A stretch of 64,000 bases of DNA from Anaeramoeba flamelloides (Eukaryota; Metamonada; Anaeramoebidae): positions 4,774,001 through 4,838,000 of the forward strand of contig JANTQA010000032.1 in assembly GCA_027625915.1 (NCBI GenBank), written 5' to 3'. This document shows positions 35,999-48,700 of the stretch, piece after piece. The translations under genes were made by a program, and so were the position numbers. The notes beneath the pieces were generated by a model. The model was not told the DNA's origin. It ran no database searches and saw only the letters and a list, made by a program, of their open reading frames with translations. Numbering within the stretch: the stretch's first letter is position 1; each line of letters opens with the position of its first letter.

Positions 35999-37376
35999 AG
36001 GGAGTAGTATTTTTTAAAAATAAAATGAAATCTTGTCAAGAACTTGAAATTTCGTTTTTTTTTAAATTTAGTTACGACTGATGAAATGGATCAGAAAACC
36101 TCATTTAATAAAATTTATTAATTTGAGTTCATTTTTTAAAATTCATAATTTCGATATTTCCAATTTAAAACCAAAAAAAAAATACCTATTATTTTTATTA
36201 CTAATTTAATTCTTGAAAATTGGAAAAAACTATTTTTTTAGTAGTAAATTAGAAAGTCTTGATTTCGAAAGCAAATATTTTATTATTGGTATTTTTAATT
36301 ATTAATATTTCAATTCAAATCTAATCACTTAAACTATTTGTACACATAGACGATTAAATAGATTTAAATTTAGTAGAATTTTAATTCAAATTTATAATGT
36401 TAATTCAGATCGATTTAGTATAAGTTTTTTATTCTTTAAAAGTTTTAAAAAAGACTGTTTTCACATGTGTAAAAATAAGAAAAAAACAAGTTCAAAAGAT
36501 TTTCAATTTTGCAAAATTTTTTGAAAAAAATGGTTTGGTCTTATTCACAAGAATCACTATTATAATTTAAATCATTTTTAGAAAGATAAAAATTGATTAT
36601 GGATTTCGTGGAGAAAAATACTTGTTTCCCAAATATCTTTTATAAATTATTATTCTAAAAAATCGAATTGTTTTATTTACCAAAAACAATTTCTTGAACA
36701 AAAATTATAAATTGATTTGAAAAATTTAGTGGTTATAGCTACTCTTCTTATTTAAATATTATTATTATTTTTTCAATTTATCCAATTATACATTGTGGTG
36801 TTTTACGAAAATAATTATCTGAAAAACAATCCCTGTGTTGATATTTATTAAGGTAAAGAAAATTGATTAATTATAATAATGATAAAAATTGTTTTAATAG
36901 AATAAAAACATTTTCTAATGCAAGAAACCAAAGGAATTTAAAGAATTTTCTTCTTTAGAAAAAATAGATAAAAAAATTGATCTTATTGAAAAAAATTTCT
37001 TTTCTGAGGTTTCTTTATTTGATCAAAACTTTTTGACACTTCACATCCCCAAAATTTAAACGTAGAGAATATCGCCAATAACGTACTTAGTTATTTTGCA
37101 AAATTTTGAAAAAGGTTGACACCTTAATTTGATTATTTTGGTTTTCATTTTTTTTCATTCACGTTGTTTTTTTCAAGAGACTAAAAGCAAAATAGAACAA
37201 AAATCTTGTTTTTGATCTTAACATTTTAATTTATATTAATTTCAAACTTGGGATTTAAAACTGAGCAAACAACTCAAACTCCTTACTTTACCAAATACAA
37301 TTAAACTTTTAATAAAAACAAAAACAAAATCAAAAACAAAAAAGATAAAGTAAAACTAAACAAAGATCAAAAAGCA
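35999..37376. other. Intergenic region upstream of RPC8
   Basis: No repeat family or reading frame recognised. The 60 bp before the ATG are A-rich (AAAACAAAAACAAAATCAAAA), a likely 5' UTR. Confidence 0.5.
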
Positions 37377-38231
37377 ATGTTTTTCTTGTATTTAATAACT
37401 GACACTGCAACAATCCCGCCAACAAATTTTTCCAAAAATATTGACAAGATCCTGAAGGTGTACTTTAATAGGAAATACTCCAACAAGGTTGTCATCAATG
37501 TAGGTTTGGTACTCTTTGTTTCCGAAATAGTGAAAATTGGGAAAGCCTTTGTTCATGTTGGAGACGGATCTACACATATTAACACAAAATTCCGTGTCGT
37601 AGTTTTTCGGCCCTATTCTGATGAAACGATTGAAGGTGAAATTATTGACTGTGACCCATTAAAAGGAGTTCAAATCTCTTGTAAATTTTTCCAAGACATT
37701 TACATTCCCCCAAAAGCGCTCAAAAAGGGAACCAAATTCGACGAAACCGAATCCTTATGGGTTTGGCATTTTGTACCAAAGGATCCTGAAGATGTCGAGC
37801 TGGACCCTATTGGTGGCTCCAAATCAGATGACGATGAAGACGATGAGAAGAATAGTGAGAACGATGAAAACAATCAAGAAACACATTTGCTGTATATGGA
37901 AATTGGAAGAAAAATCAGATTCAGGGTCACTTCGATCAAATTTAAAGAAGACTTGTCTGAAGAAAAATTAATTAAACCAATAAAAGAAAAGAACAATACA
38001 GAGCAAAATAAACAGAATTTGTCAATATCTATCGAAAAAGTTGAAAATGAAAATGAAAATGAAAAAGAACAAAACTCATTAATTAGAGATCCTTATCCAA
38101 AGGTTCCATTAATGGTTTTTGGATCAGTGAAAGAAGACGGGTTAGGTTTAGTAGAGTGGTGGGCAGATCCCGATGAAGACGAATTATTAGACGAAGGAAA
38201 TCAAGATAACGATGAAAATGATGAAAATTAA
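37377..38231 (+). CDS. RPC8: RNA polymerase III subunit RPC8 (Rpb7/RPC25 family)
   Basis: Single exon, 284 residues. RPC8 (POLR3H, yeast Rpc25) pairs with RPC9 to form the Pol III stalk, needed for initiation at tRNA and 5S genes in the nucleus. The N-terminal Rpb7-like domain (1-80) has VVINVGLVLFV and FVHVGDGSTHINTKFRVVVF; the OB domain follows with YSDETIEGEI, CKFFQDIYIPPKAL and FDETESLWVWHF, then LYMEIGRKIRFRV and the hallmark GSVKEDGLGLVEWW near the end. Human RPC8 is 204 residues. The excess is an acidic insert at about 140-170 (SDDDEDDEKNSENDENNQE), an Asn/Glu/Lys-rich insert near 205-235, and an acidic tail. The WVWHF and GLGL.EWW motifs separate it from Pol II Rpb7. Confidence 0.94.
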   Translation: MFFLYLITDTATIPPTNFSKNIDKILKVYFNRKYSNKVVINVGLVLFVSEIVKIGKAFVHVGDGSTHINTKFRVVVFRPYSDETIEGEIIDCDPLKGVQISCKFFQDIYIPPKALKKGTKFDETESLWVWHFVPKDPEDVELDPIGGSKSDDDEDDEKNSENDENNQETHLLYMEIGRKIRFRVTSIKFKEDLSEEKLIKPIKEKNNTEQNKQNLSISIEKVENENENEKEQNSLIRDPYPKVPLMVFGSVKEDGLGLVEWWADPDEDELLDEGNQDNDENDEN

Positions 38232-41200
38232 TGTTTAATTTTTCGGAAAAATCAAAAAAAAAAAATTTAAGGGAATAATATACTATTACTTGATATATAG
38301 ATCATGTTTTTTTTTTTTTTTTTTTATTTCAAATTTTTGGTTTGTTGATCAAATATATCAATAAAATAAGCTATGAAATGATTTTTTTTTTCTTAATTGT
38401 CTGGTTTTATTTGCAGATTATTTTGTTCAAATCAAAATTATTTTTATTAATTGTAATGGAAATAATTTTTTTAAATAAAATACAATTCTTTAGAAAATCT
38501 AAGTCTGTGGGGAGATTTTTCTTCAAAATAAAAAGTTAGGTTTATTTTTTCAAATAAATTATAAGTTTTGAAAAAACATGAATTATTCAAGAAAAATTTT
38601 TAACGAATAAATACCAATAACTCTTCTAATTTTTTTATATAATTGAAAATTTTTCAATTTATTTATTTTTATCAATGATATTTCATTATTCGTTTTTGAT
38701 AAAAACTTTTATACGCTTTGTTTTGTTCATATCCAATAAAAAAATTCTAACCTATATTTTTTAAATTCAGTTTACTTTTTAAATAATTATTGTTTTACTT
38801 ATGAACTAATAAATTTTTTATTCAAAAATTTGATTAAAGTTGAAAAAATAGATATCTTTTCAAAGTGGAACTTCTAAAATAGTTTAAAAAAATGAGAAGA
38901 AAGATTATTTTATTTTTTTTTCCAAAAAAATTATAACAGGAATTTGTGTAGTTGTTCCAATTCAATTTATTTTTATAATAATCAAAAATATTAAAATAAT
39001 CAGACCAAAAAATAATATTTTGTGATCGTTTTTTTTTCTCAATGGGTTAATATTTAAAAAAATGAATTAAAATTCTCATCTTCATTAAATTTAATCTTAT
39101 TTTCCAATCATCTAAAATAATCTATTGAAGTTGAAGATTTTTGTTGTTGGAATTTAAAACGGGAAAATTTTACCAAAAAAAAAAAAAAATATGAAAATTA
39201 TTTTTTATCTTAAAATACATTAAACATTAAGTAGTCATTATTATTTTATCAAATAGATTGAACTTATTTTTGATTAATAATTTTTGACTAAAACGTCATA
39301 ATTTTCTTTTTTTTTAACAAAAAAGATACAATACAAACCAATAAAAAAAATTAGAATATAAATAATTTATCTGAAGTAAAATTTATAAATAAATTGCAAT
39401 TTAAGGCATTGGAAATAGTCATATTAATATTAAATTTTTAATTTTTTTCATATCTAGTACTAATATAGACTACAGAAATTAAATACAAATTATTAATAAA
39501 TAAATCAAACACAATTCTTTTTATGAAAATATTTCAATAAATATTAAAGTTTTAATTGAAAGGCACAATGAAACTTTTTTATTTCTTTCAAAACTCTATT
39601 TTACATGATTATCATTCTATCAATCAGCAAATTAATCAATTTATTATTTTGTAAGGAATTGAGTCTTAAAAAAATGGTTGTATTTACTTTTAAGAAGTAT
39701 TATTTAAATGAATTTATTAGTAATTTCCAAATTAGAACTGAGAAAAATCCCAGTTAGACTTTGAAAAGGCTTGAACGAGAATTATAGATAATTATATCTA
39801 AAATTATTTGTTTTATGAACTATTTTAAATTAATTTTTATTTAAATTATTTGGTCTTCTTAGAATGTTTTGAGCAATAAGAAGGGTTTAAATGTAGAAAT
39901 AAATATAAAAATTTTTAAAGAATTTCTCAATAATTGATTGTTTAAAAAGGAGAATTCAAAAACTTTATTTTATAAAAATGCTAATAATCTCAACAAATGA
40001 TAAAATTTAGGAGAAAAAATAACATTTTAATATAAAATTTCCTAATGTGTAATTAATTTAAATTCTATTGGTATAGGCCACTACGAACCAAAAAACACTA
40101 AAATTGTAAAAATGATCATATATCTTAGAAAAAAAAAATAAAAAAACTAAATGAAAAAATAAAAATAAATAAAGTTACCATTTAACTTTTTCTTGAAAAC
40201 ATTTTTTGTCAAAATCATTGAATTAAAACTCGAAATTATCAATATTTTTATCTACAATATCTTATAATAACTCATTTACGAAAACAGATTGTAAATTATG
40301 GGATTTTTATTTTCACAAAAACGACTAATTTGATCTTCAAATGTTTTTTTTTTATTTTCAAATAGTAAAATTAAAAAAAAAGTTCAACTAAAAAGGATAA
40401 ACTCTCTGAAAAAATATTCTAATTTAATATATTAACTTATTCTTTGATTTCAAAATTTTCTCAACCCCAATTTTTCAAAAAAAAATAAAAAAGTGCCAAT
40501 AATTTCAAAAATATTTTTGATATTCAAAAGTTGGGAGTGTTTTTATTCTAAAAAAATTTTAATCCCAGTGGTTAATGAAATTAAGTTATAAACTAGATTT
40601 CCGAAAATATTAATCAGAAAAAAATAGTGCTTACTTTTATTAAGGACTTATCATAAAGTCGACAATTTTAAAAGTTTGGATTCATTTTTCATCATTCTGG
40701 AAAAAAAAATAGTTGTATCTGTTTTAATTGTCAGATAGTATCAAAAATTAAATTTTTCAATTATTTTTTTAAATGTATATCTTTGTTGATTTAAAAACAA
40801 AAATCAAGTCCAAAGAAATAGATAGATTATAAAAATTAAAACTTAAATTTAAAAAATTAAATAAAAACTAAATTTAAGCCTTATCTTTTTACCAAATTTT
40901 AAGATCTTAATTGTGTAAAATTTGGCTTTAATGAAATTTTTAAGTCTTTTTCTTTCGATGATTTTCCTATTCATAAGAAATTGACGATTAAAATTTTCCA
41001 CAATAGATATTATTTTAGTTTGAATGTTTTCAACTTCATATATCTTTATTGATCAGCGAAAAATGAAAATAATTTAACTTATTAATCTTAATAACGATTA
41101 TCAAATTTTTACTTTTTTATCCATATGTTATATTTTTTATACTGTTTCGAAGAAAGGAATATATTGTTTTTTAATGTAGAAAGTTTATAACTTATTTTGA

Positions 41201-41425
41201 TGATTAAAAGTATTTTTATAAAGTTTGTTTTGAAAATCAATTTGCCATATTTTAAATCAGTAAATTAAACTATTGTATTTTTTATATTATATTGAATTTA
41301 AAAATCAGATCGGAATTGAAATAAATTTTTTCCTTTTACTCTTGTTAACATAATTAGAAAATTTAAACTTTTTCCCAATATAAAAACAATTAAAAAACCC
41401 ATCTTAAAAAAATCTAAACAAAATA
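38232..41425. other. 3.2-kb intergenic region, nothing recognised
   Basis: AT-rich with many homopolymer runs. The frame at 38342-38539 is Ile/Phe/Lys noise. I could match no segment to the window's repeat families and found no inverted-repeat element. Confidence 0.5.
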
Positions 41426-43351
41426 ATGTCATCTCTTTTTCGGACATTATTCATTTTTTTCGCTTTTTCTACCCCTAACACTTTTTTTTATCAAAAAAAA
41501 AAACGACAATTTAGTCATTCAATATTCACACAAGAAAACGAAATGATTAAAAACAAAAATAGCCAATTGGGCACTTCTAATCGTAACAACCAACAAAAGC
41601 AAACGGAAGATCCAAAAGAAAACGTAAAAGAAAAAGAAAAAGTAAAAGAAAAAGAAAAAGAAAAAACTAATCCCAAAAGAATACCTTCAAAAACTAAAAA
41701 GAATTGCAATAAAATCAAAACCAATTTTAAAGAGTATTTAAAAGAAAATTATTTGGTTGATTTACCCGTGAACGAGGAGAATTATTTTATAAATTTTGAA
41801 ATAATTTCAAAACACCAGTTCACTCAATACTCACTAAGAAACGAATTCCTGAACAAAAGGAAAAATAAAAAAAAAAATCCATACAAAAAAAAACATTCAC
41901 GTTATTATAAAGCGATCAAGAATTTCCAGCCACCAACAAATCTCCACGAAATCTTAGCAATTAAAAAAGGAGAAGAAATTGAATTTCTTTCTGACACAAG
42001 GAAACCAAATTGGATCAAAGCAAAAAACACAAAGGGATCAATTGGGCTTGTCTCAAAAAAATATTTAAAAGCAATCAAAAAAGAAAAACAAAGGGAAAAG
42101 AAAAAGCCAGCCACACCGTTTGAAGAAAAAACAATTTATTTCACAACAAAGGATTATCTCAAAAATTTTCCAAATCCCAGATCATTAATTTTGAAGGCGG
42201 GAGACGAAATTGAATACCTTTCGCAAACAAACAAGCCAAACTGGCATATAGGAAGATTAACTCAAACAGGGCAAATAGGATATTTCAAAGCAAATTATGT
42301 CAAGAAAAGGGAAGAAATCAGAGAAACACAAAAGAAAACACAAAAGGAAAATAAGACTATTCAAAGTAGCATTACAAAAAAAGAAATATTTGTCAATTTA
42401 TCTTTAAAAAGAACAACTAAAAAAGTTTCTCTTTTCAACGAATCTAATACAAACAACAATCAAAAAAAGATTTTAACAATGAATAACAATTATAACACGA
42501 TCAACACTAATAGAAACAACGCCAGAAGCAATACCACCACCAGCCATAGTTCAAACCAGAAACCAAAGAATGGTGATTTTAAAAAGAATTTAATAAGCAA
42601 ACCAATCACGACCAACTCTCAACACAAACAAATGTGGATGAAAGCAATTACAAATTTTGATAACAAGCAAAATTTCCCAAGTTACTTACCATTTCAAACA
42701 GATGATAAAATCCAAATTATTGAAAAAATCGATAATAGCAAATTTAAAGGAAGAAATTCCAAGGGAGAAATAGGCCTATTCGACAGCCTCTATTTTGTAC
42801 CGCTCACTCATCGAAGAGAAAAGAAAAACAGTAAATTAAAACTGAAATTAAAAAAATCTAAAAGTGGAACATTAACAAAAGAGTTAATAGACAAAAATAA
42901 AAAACAAGTTTTTAAAGAACTATCCTTGAATAATTTAATAAAATTCGAGAAAGAAAGGGATACAAAAACCAAGCCGCCAATCGGTAAAAACCGGTTTAGA
43001 ATCTTTAACAGAAGATTTAGTAAACAAAACCCCTACAGAGAAAGAAAATCAAGAAGGTTTTTTAATAAATCTTGTGCAAGCATCGACATCAAAGCAAATG
43101 AAAATAAATCAAAGCAAAATGAGAAAGCATTAAAATCTGTTTTAAAAGTAAACCAAAATAATGAAATTATTTATATTGCAAAAATTACTTTCCAAAACCC
43201 TCAAAAGATTCCAAACTGTTTAACCTTTGAAAAGGGTGATGAAATAGTGTTTATAAAATGGGAGCAACAAAAGCGTTGGATGCGAGGCAAAAATCAAAAG
43301 GGGGAAATTGGTTTATATCCTATCTCAAATTTTCGTATAAAAGAAAAATAA
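41426..43351 (+). CDS. Protein with four SH3 domains and a KE repeat
   Basis: Single exon, 641 residues. Four SH3-type modules are seen. At about 158-216: YYKAIKNFQPP, IKKGEEIEFL, NWIKAKNTKGSIGLV. At about 236-293: LKAGDEIEYL, NWHIGRL, GQIGYFKANYV. At about 402-458: KAITNF, FQTDDKIQIIEK, GRNSKGEIGLF. At about 581-641: IAKITFQNP, FEKGDEIVFI, RWMRGKNQKGEIGLYP. SH3 domains bind proline-rich peptides in signalling and actin regulation, so this is an adaptor by architecture; no enzyme domain is present. Residues 64-80 are a KEKEKVKEKEKEK repeat, and the linkers are basic and Asn-rich. The first 23 residues are hydrophobic and could be a signal or an artefact; the alternative start is the Met at residue 40 (MIKNKNSQLG). 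The frame is uninterrupted and well above background composition. Confidence 0.85.
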   Translation: MSSLFRTLFIFFAFSTPNTFFYQKKKRQFSHSIFTQENEMIKNKNSQLGTSNRNNQQKQTEDPKENVKEKEKVKEKEKEKTNPKRIPSKTKKNCNKIKTNFKEYLKENYLVDLPVNEENYFINFEIISKHQFTQYSLRNEFLNKRKNKKKNPYKKKHSRYYKAIKNFQPPTNLHEILAIKKGEEIEFLSDTRKPNWIKAKNTKGSIGLVSKKYLKAIKKEKQREKKKPATPFEEKTIYFTTKDYLKNFPNPRSLILKAGDEIEYLSQTNKPNWHIGRLTQTGQIGYFKANYVKKREEIRETQKKTQKENKTIQSSITKKEIFVNLSLKRTTKKVSLFNESNTNNNQKKILTMNNNYNTINTNRNNARSNTTTSHSSNQKPKNGDFKKNLISKPITTNSQHKQMWMKAITNFDNKQNFPSYLPFQTDDKIQIIEKIDNSKFKGRNSKGEIGLFDSLYFVPLTHRREKKNSKLKLKLKKSKSGTLTKELIDKNKKQVFKELSLNNLIKFEKERDTKTKPPIGKNRFRIFNRRFSKQNPYRERKSRRFFNKSCASIDIKANENKSKQNEKALKSVLKVNQNNEIIYIAKITFQNPQKIPNCLTFEKGDEIVFIKWEQQKRWMRGKNQKGEIGLYPISNFRIKEK

Positions 43352-43362
43352 ACCATTACAAA

Positions 43363-43391
43363 TATTATTATTATTATTATTATTATTATTT
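43363..43391. repeat. (ATT)n microsatellite
   Basis: About nine ATT units starting 12 bp after the SH3 gene's stop codon, so within its 3' UTR. Confidence 0.85.
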
Positions 43392-43559
43392 TCTTATTTG
43401 TCTCAATATTTTGTATAGTTTCATTTTCAAACGAATAACAATAATTGAAAAAATCACAGAAATGGAAATTTATTTTGACTTATCATTTTAAAAATTTTAT
43501 TATTTTGATTTTTTTTTTGTAATTGAAGAAAAGGCGATGAAACAAAATTACCTCCTGTT

Positions 43560-44120
43560 TATCATTAGGTTTTTTTTTGAATTTTTGTTTTGATTAGAAA
43601 AAGTAATAGATTTTCGATACAAAAATAAAAAGTAAAAAAAAACACCGTTAGCTTTTCTTGCGTTTTCTATTTATTTGGAAAATCAATAGATTTTCGTTAG
43701 GTTTTTTTTAATTTTTGAAATAAACCGAAAATTTATTAAAATTTTCTGTTCATTTCAAAAAGTAAAAAAAACCTAGAACACTTTATAGATAAAACAGAAA
43801 ACCTCAAGAAAACCTAGAACACTTAACAAATAAAACAAAAAACCTCAAGAAAGCCTAGACACTCTACGGCACTTGAAGGCACTTCATCTTAGTTTTTTTT
43901 TAGTTTTCGGTTTATTTGGAAAATCAATAGATTAGCTTTTTATTTCAAAAATTAATAAAAAAAAGTAATTAGCTTTTCTTGAATTCTCAGTTTATTTGGT
44001 AAATCAATAGATATTACTCTATTCTTTTCGATTCTGGAAAACATAAGTACTCTTAGCCACTTGATAGCACTACTCAAGCACTTTCCAGAAACTGTAAATT
44101 GATACTTTTTCGTTTTTTTT
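43560..44120. repeat. Family O repeat with internal direct repeats
   Basis: Contains two tandem copies of about 40 bp (AACCTAGAACACTT...ACCTCAAGAAA, 43778-43857) and three of GGTTTATTTGGAAAATCAATAGAT-like sequence (near 43670, 43908 and 43990). The end TTCTTTTCGATTCTGGAAAA followed by CACTTGATAGCACT is shared, inverted, with 50.8 kb. Confidence 0.55.
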
Positions 44121-44372
44121 TCACCTAACTATAATTTAGGTAAGATTATTACTTAAGGAGCGCTGAATATCTTTTCTTTAAAAAATGAAAATTAAAACAA
44201 TTAATTTTATAAACAAAGTCAAGAGAAGAATAAAGAAAGGCAAAAAAATAAAAATTAAAAGGTAAACGAATCAATTGTTATATTACTTTTAAACTTTTTG
44301 AAATATTACTATGAGTTTTTTTTTGAATACTGTAAATAAATTCAAATGTAGATTATTATTGATAATCGATCT

Positions 44373-44790
44373 TAAAAAAAGTTTATCACGGTTATTAATT
44401 GGGAACATTAAACCAACATGAAAAGGAACAGTAATATCAATTAAAAGAAGAAACCAATTAACTTCAAATAATCATTCATTATATTATTTTCTTTAAAACC
44501 AACAAACATAAAACACTAAATCTACTTTCATATCTAAATCATTAGAGGTGGTTTTGGAGATCTCAAAAACAGTCGATTTTTTTAACGAATTTTTAATAAT
44601 TGATCAATCCAGGAAAAATCTATACCAAAAGATAGTATTAAAAAAAAATTATTGCGTTAAATCCTCCATTTTACCTTTAATAATTTATTTTTTATTTTAT
44701 TAATTGATTTTACTTTTCGTTTTCGAGTTTATGTGAAGCTATTAAGGTTCCAAATTAAAAACCTTGTTGAAATTTTTTTATTTTGTTTAA
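44373..44790. mobile_element. Family D MITE, copy 4
   Basis: Left end TTATTAATTGGGAACATTAA, right end TTCCAAATTAAAAACC, interior AAAAGAAGAAACCAATTAAC and GGTTTTGGAGATCTCAAAAA. Edges approximate. Confidence 0.75.
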
Positions 44791-45753
44791 ATATTTCCTT
44801 AGAAAAGATAATTATGATTGATTTTCTTTATATTTTTTTTTTTTTTATTTAAATTCAAACTAAAAAAAATCTTTAATATATTTAATGCTGAATGTGATAA
44901 AGTCAATTGTAAAAAAATCAATTGAATTTTTTTCTTCAAGTTGCTCAAAAATAGTTTAAAAGAATAAAAATAACAATAAAACTTTCTTTCAAAAATGTTG
45001 ACTTGTTTATAATGATAATGGAAGTTCTTTTAAAGGGTTTTATCCCAGTATTCTACTCAAAAAAATATTTTCAAATTTTTAGATCAGAATCTTTTTTTCT
45101 TTTCTTTTTCTTTTTTGTTTGTTTTTTTTTGCTACCTCTTTTTTTTTAATATATGTTTTTTTTTGCAAAAGAGAATGTAAAAACAAAAATATCTTAGAAA
45201 ATACAAATAAACATTAAAAAAAATGAGACGATATAATTTCTTTACAAAGTTCAGAGAATTATTAGCAAAAAATCTTCTTTTTAATAATTTTTCAGCAAAA
45301 GTTTAGAAATAAAAAATCGCTAATGATCATTTCCAAAATTATAATTTACTTTTAAGTTTTTGGTTTTATTTTTTTTTAATTTTTAAAAATCAGGTTTTTA
45401 TATATTTAGAATGACTTAAAAGTGAATTATAAATCAGATTTAGTCATTAATTGTTCTTGGATACGAAAGGAAAAAAATATTTTTTTCAATTTATTATTCA
45501 AGGCGAGTCACAATTTTTGAAATATAGTTTATTATTTTTTAATCAAAGTATTTATTTTTTGTAAAGAAAAAATTTGAACAATAAAAAAATAAAATACTGT
45601 TTTAAATCTATTTTATATTATAATAATAATAAAGAAATAAAAAAAAAAATGAACTGAGAATAAAAAGAAAAAATAAAAAAGAAAATAGAAAAAATAAAAC
45701 CCAGTCATTCATATATTGATATCTTGCGAGATATATTATCTGTAATTAAAATT
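44791..45753. other. Region downstream of the deacetylase gene, nothing recognised
   Basis: T- and A-run-rich. Holds the 3' UTR of the minus-strand histone deacetylase gene; no other feature seen. Confidence 0.45.
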
Positions 45754-48700
45754 TTAATTTTTAATTTTACCCTTTGTTTTATGCATTTTATTTGTTCTCA
45801 TTCTTTTTTTTTTTTGATAGAGAATATCTAAATCTTTATTATTAAGCTTTTTTAATTTTTTATAATTATTTTTATTTTTTCTTGTTAATGATGAACGAGA
45901 AATTAGTGAAACTTTATGTTTTTTAGATTTAAATTTATTTTTCTTTTGTTTTCTTTTATGCAAGCGCCTCTTTTTATTTATTTGTTTCTTGTCGTCTCTT
46001 TGTTTCTTGCTATTTATTTGCTTATTTTGACTTACTTGTTTCTTTTGATGTACACATTTCTTTTGATTGACTTGTTTCTTATGATTTTTTTTCTTTGGAC
46101 TTAAAATAGAACAATTTTTAATTGGGATTTGTACCGCTCTTATAGTGGTGTTTTGTATCTGTTTAAAATTATTATTCATATTTTGAATAGTTGTTAATGA
46201 ATAAGATTGGAGCCTTTTTTTGTCGTTTGTTTCAAGTCTTGAGATTATTTTATTTATTGGGATCAATATATTTTTTTTTAAAGTTATTTGTTTTCTTTTC
46301 ACAAAAAATGTTGAATAATTATCAAATAGATTTATTTTTGGTATTGTTTCATTATTTGTATTCATGCTATTATTATTATGATTATTATTTATATAATTAT
46401 GTTTATTTAAAATTAATTTCAAATTATTGTTTGGGATGATTTGTTTTTTTTTATCTATTTGAATTTTAGGATCATTATTATGAATAATCGCTGCTTTCTT
46501 TTCATCATTTTTAATAACATTTTTATTAACATCTTCAAAATAATTTTCAAATTCAATTTCCCTTTTCAAATCATTTTCTAAATCATTTTTATTTAATTTA
46601 CAATTCGTTACAACAATAAAATTTTCTTTTTCACTATAATTTTTTTCAAAAAATTGGCATTCAAATTCATTATTATCAAAAAGAAAGCATTCTGCAAATA
46701 TTTTTTGTTCATCCCGATCTTCTTTCAAAGAATAATAATCCTCATCATCTTCTTCATCCGATAATTCAAATTTTGATCTAAAGATTTCTTGTGGAATTTC
46801 AATATTTTCAACAGAAGGAACAGGTTCGATTTGTTTTAAATAATGAAAAATAATTGCAAATATTTTATCCAAAGTTTTTTTATCATTTTCGTTTGCCATG
46901 CTTGATGGCTCGATATGCAAATAACTTTCGTCTGGAAAGTCTAATGAATACGCACTTAAGGGCAATTCATTATCAAGTTCAGTTTCACCAATTAATAAAT
47001 TTGTGTCATATGCCCAACATTTTGCAACATTCTTTGGAGTGTAGCCACCACCACCCAAAACTAATAAAGGTTTATTTAAATTTCGAATATATTTAACACA
47101 TCTCCCATGACCTTCAATTGAAAGGTTAAAACACCCTAATTCATCCTGTGTGAGAGTATCCGCTCCACATTGGAGAACAATGGCTGATGGCTGATAATAT
47201 AACATTATTGCATCGATTACCTTTTGAAATATATAAAAATATGATTCGTCATCCATACCATCTTTTAATGGAACATTAACTGAATAATTTTCTCCTTTAT
47301 TTTGGCCAATGTCACTTAATTTCCCTTTAAATTTTTTTTAAAAATATTATCAAATGATAATAATAAAAATTATTTGTTAAATAAATTACAAAAATAATAA
47401 GATTAATAATAATTTTTAATGTTTTTTTTTTTCATTTTTTTAATAATGTTGACTTTTTCGTTACAATACAATCTTACTCTCTCTCACTCTCACTCTTGAA
47501 TTTTTTTTTTTTTACTCTTGAATAGAATGTTAACTATCATTAACTGTTTAGCGTCTACCGCTGATAAGTCTAAAATTATAGTAAGTTGATATTGAAGGTA
47601 TTAATCACATTAGTAACCCATAGTTCTCTTTCTCTAAAAAATTAATTAGTCAATTAGTACTATTTGATGATTTCATCAATAAAAAAATGATCCTGATATG
47701 AGTAAAAAACCCAACAGTTTTAGAAAAAAATTTACCTTTTTGAGTCAAAATTGAAGGTTTAATCATCAATATTCAGACTTCAAAGTTGCAAAATATATAT
47801 CTTAAATTTGTCTCGAAATATGGATTAGTTGCTAAAAAAATTGGATTTTTTTAAAAAAATTATTATTGAACTTTTATAGATTCTTTTTACAAATTATTAG
47901 AAATATATTGGAAATATATTGATGTTACAATTAGATTTATAAAAAGGAAACAACATTAATCATTCTTTGGTTTTCGGTTGATGATTATTGTGTTAATCTT
48001 GAAATGAAAAAAATGGTTACTTTTGAGAGTTCTAAATATTAATTATTAAATACTGGAATACTTTTATTTTGAGTTTCTTTCTTTAGATTTGAGAAAGGAA
48101 TCAAAAAAAAAATTTTCAAAATGAAAATTTTTAATTGTGATCCTTAGTAAAAAATCTAATAATTTATTAATCGATAATATTTATAAGAGATTTTTTAGAG
48201 CTATTTGATAGCCCTGTTGTACTAATATCATTAACACTCAATTACAACATACTTTGGTTATCAACGAATCTAGGGTGACATTAATCCCTTAATAATGGAA
48301 GAAGTGAAGTAGAGTAACGCTAAGTGCCTAGATTGTTTAGAAGTTTTCTGGTTAGGCGCTATGCCTCTATTTATAAAATCAGTAGATTTTCTAATCAAAA
48401 CATAAAGTCTCGAAAAACAAACAGAGGTTTCCTCGTTTTGTTTTGTTTCATTAGGAAAATTATTATATTTTTAAAAATAAAACAACAAAGTTGAGAAACC
48501 CTAACTGAGGTGTTTTTTAATTATCGTTTTTGTTTCGAAAATATCTGATTTTTTATAATCAATTATTAAAATACTATAAAACCCGATGGTTGGTATTTTA
48601 TTAGTATTATTGTTTAGTAAATTAAATGTTTTTTTAATCGAAATAATAATTTGAAAAAAAAAAAACATTTATACAATAATACCATTTTAATCCCTCTCTT

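Noticed and set aside
37392-37577. Minus-strand frame opposite RPC8
   Set aside because: Antisense shadow of a clearly conserved gene.
47470-47525. CT-rich tract (ACTCTCTCTCACTCTCACTCTTG) considered as a regulatory site
   Set aside because: A short imperfect pyrimidine repeat in deacetylase intron 2, far from the splice acceptor; nothing supports a role.
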